From: Candidatus Omnitrophota bacterium | GTDB taxonomy: Bacteria; Omnitrophota; Gorgyraeia; JACOVV01 | Assembly: GCA_016177145.1 (NCBI GenBank) | Contig: JACOVV010000065.1 | Location: forward strand, 1-8,349 | Direction: 5' to 3' | Length of the DNA stretch: 8,349 nt | In this document: positions 6,373 through 8,349 of the stretch, piece after piece | Layout: every line of letters begins with the position of its first letter | Numbering within the stretch: position 1 is the first letter of the stretch | Notes under the pieces: model-generated | The model's database searches: none | Seen by the model: the letters and a program-made list of their open reading frames with translations, nothing else | Told to the model about the DNA's origin: nothing | Position numbers and translations under genes: made by a program

Positions 6373-8349
6373 TTACACTGATGCGGTGGATTTTGGCAAG
6401 AACTTTCTTTTCAACAGGCCGCCGCCATCTTCCAAAATCAAATAGAGGGCGGGGACGAAAAAGAGAGTCAACACTAAGGAGCTGATCATCCCGCCGATCA
6501 CGGTCACTGCCAGCGGCGACCAGAGGTTGGCCGCTTCACTCTTGTCAAAGGCCATGGGGATTAGCCCTAAAATCGTCGTGCTGCTGGTCATTAAAATAGG
6601 ACGCAAACGGTCTCTCGCCGCCTGGAGCAATATCCCGGTAGGGGCACATTGCAATGTGCCCCTACCACGCAGCGCGTTCACCCGGTCCACAAAAACAATC
6701 GCGTTATTGACCACGATCCCCGCCAGCATGATGCTCCCCATGAGCACCCCAATCCCGATCGGTTTGCCGACAACCGCCAACGCCGCGGCAACTCCGATAG
6801 TCCCCATCGGAACCGTGGTCATGATGATGAAGGGCTGGCCGTACGACTCAAAAAGAGACGCCAGCACCAAATAAACCAGGACCAGCGTCACCACAAAAGC
6901 GAAGGTCATCTCTTTCTGATTTTTGATCAATTTTTCGTAATTACCGCCAAACTGATAAAAATAATCCTTGGGAAACGAGACGGCCCGAATCCCCTCTCTG
7001 ATTTTTTCCACCGCCCGGCTCAACGGATAAGAACCGATATTGGCGCTCACCTGAACCATTCTGTTTTTGTTTTTTCTCCAAATCTCGCTCGGCCCCAATT
7101 GAAAATCAAACCGGGAAACCTGTTCCAGATAAATTTGGTTCCCCTCGTTCGCGTAAAGGGGCGAGCTCAAGACCAGTTTTCTGAGTTTGTCGAAACTCTT
7201 CCGGTCCTCCTCCTGGAGCCGGGCGATCGTCTCGACCTCTTTTCCTTCCGTGTGATACCGGGTCGCTACCAATCCTCTCATCTCAGCGTGCAGTGTTTCA
7301 GCGATATCCGCCACCGTTAACCCAAAAAGAGAAGCTCTTTCCTTATCAATGAGCAGTCCCAGCTCCGGTCTTCCCTCCCGCATCCGGATTTTGACGTCCG
7401 TCAAGCCGGGGATCTGCTCCATCTGGCGCGCGATGCCGATCGCTAACTCCCTCAGAGCTTCATAATCATGGCCAAAGAGATCGAGAATCACCTCTTTGGT
7501 TCCCAATTCTTCCGTCTCTTCAAAATAGATGAACGCCGGCTGAAGCCGGTCGGTCTGAGGGCGAATCTGTTCGATGATTTCCTTTGTTGATTTTGTTCTC
7601 CCCGCCGCCGGGTTGAGTTCCACATAGATTTTAGACGACCATTTCTCGATGCGGGCGGAACTCGTTTTGATTTCCGGTATTTCTTTGAGGATCTGCTCCA
7701 CTTTTGCCACCATCTGGTCGGAAACTTCCAGTTTGGCCCCTGTTGGAAGCTCGATAAAAACGGTGAATTTGTTTTGTTCGGTGGTGCCGATAAATTCCTT
7801 ATCCCGCGTTTGAAGACTCCAGGCTCCCGCCGCAAAGAAGATGAGAACCGCGATCAGCATCAGATACCGTTTCGCCAGACACCATCCCAACGCTCGTTGA
7901 TAGTAGTCCTGCAGTTTCGTCAGTGACGCCGCCGAAGCGGTAAACGGGACCCTGGCAGAGACTGATGGAATCAACGTCACCGCCACCAGCAGCGAGAATA
8001 AAAGACTCAGCACGACCGACGCGGCAAAACCTCTGTATAAGAGACTAATCTCAGGGCTGACAAAAACCAGCGGCAGGAAGACAATCACCGTTGTCAGGGT
8101 GGACGCCGTAATCGCGAGAAACACTTCCTGCGCTCCCGCGATGGCGCCGTTCAGTTTTTCTTCTCCGGCCGTTCCTTCTATTTTTCTCTTCTTATAGTAG
8201 GAAAAAATATTTTCCAGCACAACGATCCCGTTATCCACCAGCATTCCAACGCCCAGCGCCAGCCCGCTCAAAGTCATGACGTTCAGAGTCAGGTTGCCGA
8301 AGTACAGCATCGCGAAAGTGGATATGACGGAAACCGGTATGCCGAAAGC
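6373..8349 (-). CDS. RND efflux permease, HAE1/SwrC-like (5' part outside window)
   Basis: This is an inner-membrane proton-driven efflux pump subunit of the AcrB/SwrC (HAE1) family. The frame is open to the window edge, so about 370 N-terminal residues are missing and 658 are visible. The visible part opens in TM3-TM4 with FGIPVSVISTFAM and GMLVDNGIVVLENI. TM5-TM6, the second periplasmic porter/docking half and TM8-TM12 follow, including GIVVNNAIVFVD, RLRPILMTS and FFVPALYLILE. By alignment with AcrB from memory, Asp407 is kept, Asp408 is Asn, and Lys940 is Asn. The same D-N and V-N-N pattern occurs in SwrC-type permeases, so this is a subfamily trait rather than obvious decay. A perfect 30-bp palindrome (6637-6666) encodes residues GRGTLQCAPT in the cytoplasmic loop after TM10. 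A membrane-fusion protein gene probably lies upstream, outside the window. The family call is secure; the substrate cannot be told. Confidence 0.95.
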   Translation of the reverse strand, partial: AFGIPVSVISTFAMLYFGNLTLNVMTLSGLALGVGMLVDNGIVVLENIFSYYKKRKIEGTAGEEKLNGAIAGAQEVFLAITASTLTTVIVFLPLVFVSPEISLLYRGFAASVVLSLLFSLLVAVTLIPSVSARVPFTASAASLTKLQDYYQRALGWCLAKRYLMLIAVLIFFAAGAWSLQTRDKEFIGTTEQNKFTVFIELPTGAKLEVSDQMVAKVEQILKEIPEIKTSSARIEKWSSKIYVELNPAAGRTKSTKEIIEQIRPQTDRLQPAFIYFEETEELGTKEVILDLFGHDYEALRELAIGIARQMEQIPGLTDVKIRMREGRPELGLLIDKERASLFGLTVADIAETLHAEMRGLVATRYHTEGKEVETIARLQEEDRKSFDKLRKLVLSSPLYANEGNQIYLEQVSRFDFQLGPSEIWRKNKNRMVQVSANIGSYPLSRAVEKIREGIRAVSFPKDYFYQFGGNYEKLIKNQKEMTFAFVVTLVLVYLVLASLFESYGQPFIIMTTVPMGTIGVAAALAVVGKPIGIGVLMGSIMLAGIVVNNAIVFVDRVNALRGRGTLQCAPTGILLQAARDRLRPILMTSSTTILGLIPMAFDKSEAANLWSPLAVTVIGGMISSLVLTLFFVPALYLILEDGGGLLKRKFLPKSTASV
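6637..6666. repeat. perfect 30-bp palindrome inside the RND permease gene
   Basis: The 15-base arm ggtaggggcacattg (6637-6651) is followed at once by its exact reverse complement (6652-6666). The sequence is exactly ten codons long and in frame with the permease, coding G-R-G-T-L-Q-C-A-P-T. Palindromes of the type GTAGGGGC...GCCCCTAC are known to me as dispersed intergenic repeats in several bacterial groups. Finding one inside a conserved gene suggests insertion or conversion by such an element. No second copy is in this window. Confidence 0.85.

Noticed and set aside
6637..6666. The palindrome as a terminator or operator
   Set aside because: It is mid-gene, has no T-run on either side and is in frame with conserved flanking protein sequence, so an inserted repeat explains it better.
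6649..7320. 223-codon plus-strand open frame opposite the RND permease
   Set aside because: It lies fully inside a conserved transporter gene on the other strand; the translation is His/Arg/Gln-rich shadow sequence without family signal.

Overview
The window comes from a diderm (Gram-negative-type) bacterium of moderate GC. All real genes lie on the minus strand, so they read from the right edge to the left. An RND efflux permease and a set of type II secretion (T2SS)/type IV pilus pseudopilin genes both imply an outer membrane. The giant GspK-like protein with D-x-D-N-D-x-D-G motifs, the pseudopilin style and the abundant short heptad repeats suggest an uncultured lineage such as Candidatus Omnitrophota or a relative. 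This placement is inference from protein style only.

Layout in transcription order: (1) 8349-6373, the C-terminal ~658 residues of an HAE1-type RND permease of the SwrC-like group, cut by the window edge. (2) A 43-bp gap with a TATAAT box. (3) 6329-5445, a membrane-anchored coiled-coil protein with a small C-terminal beta domain. (4) 5414-4347, a short-form GspF/PilC inner-membrane platform protein. (5) 4343-3963, a GspI/PilV-like minor pseudopilin. (6) 3966-3316, a GspJ/PilW-like minor pseudopilin. (7) 3356-105, a ~1083-residue GspK-like minor pseudopilin, about three times the usual size. (8) 104-1, a heptad-repeat region holding a terminator-like hairpin. Genes 4 to 7 overlap or nearly touch and form one translationally coupled cassette. 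GspI, GspJ and GspK normally form the tip complex that starts the pseudopilus, and GspF is the platform on which it is assembled. The ATPase, secretin and major pseudopilin are not in the window. No gene-free stretch exceeds about 105 bases.

The most unusual content is repeat DNA placed on gene boundaries. Tandem 7-bp repeats of the form ATGGRRA occur at the start of gspI and, as an inverted pair, inside the leader of gspJ, where they have rebuilt the prepilin cleavage site. A sister heptad of the form CAGGRRA/CAGGGTT begins at the stop codon of gspK and flanks a terminator-like hairpin. Separately, a perfect 30-bp palindrome sits in frame inside the RND permease gene and encodes ten residues of a cytoplasmic loop. 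At the protein level, the GspK homologue carries a lamin-tail domain that is itself interrupted by one copy of a repeated beta module.
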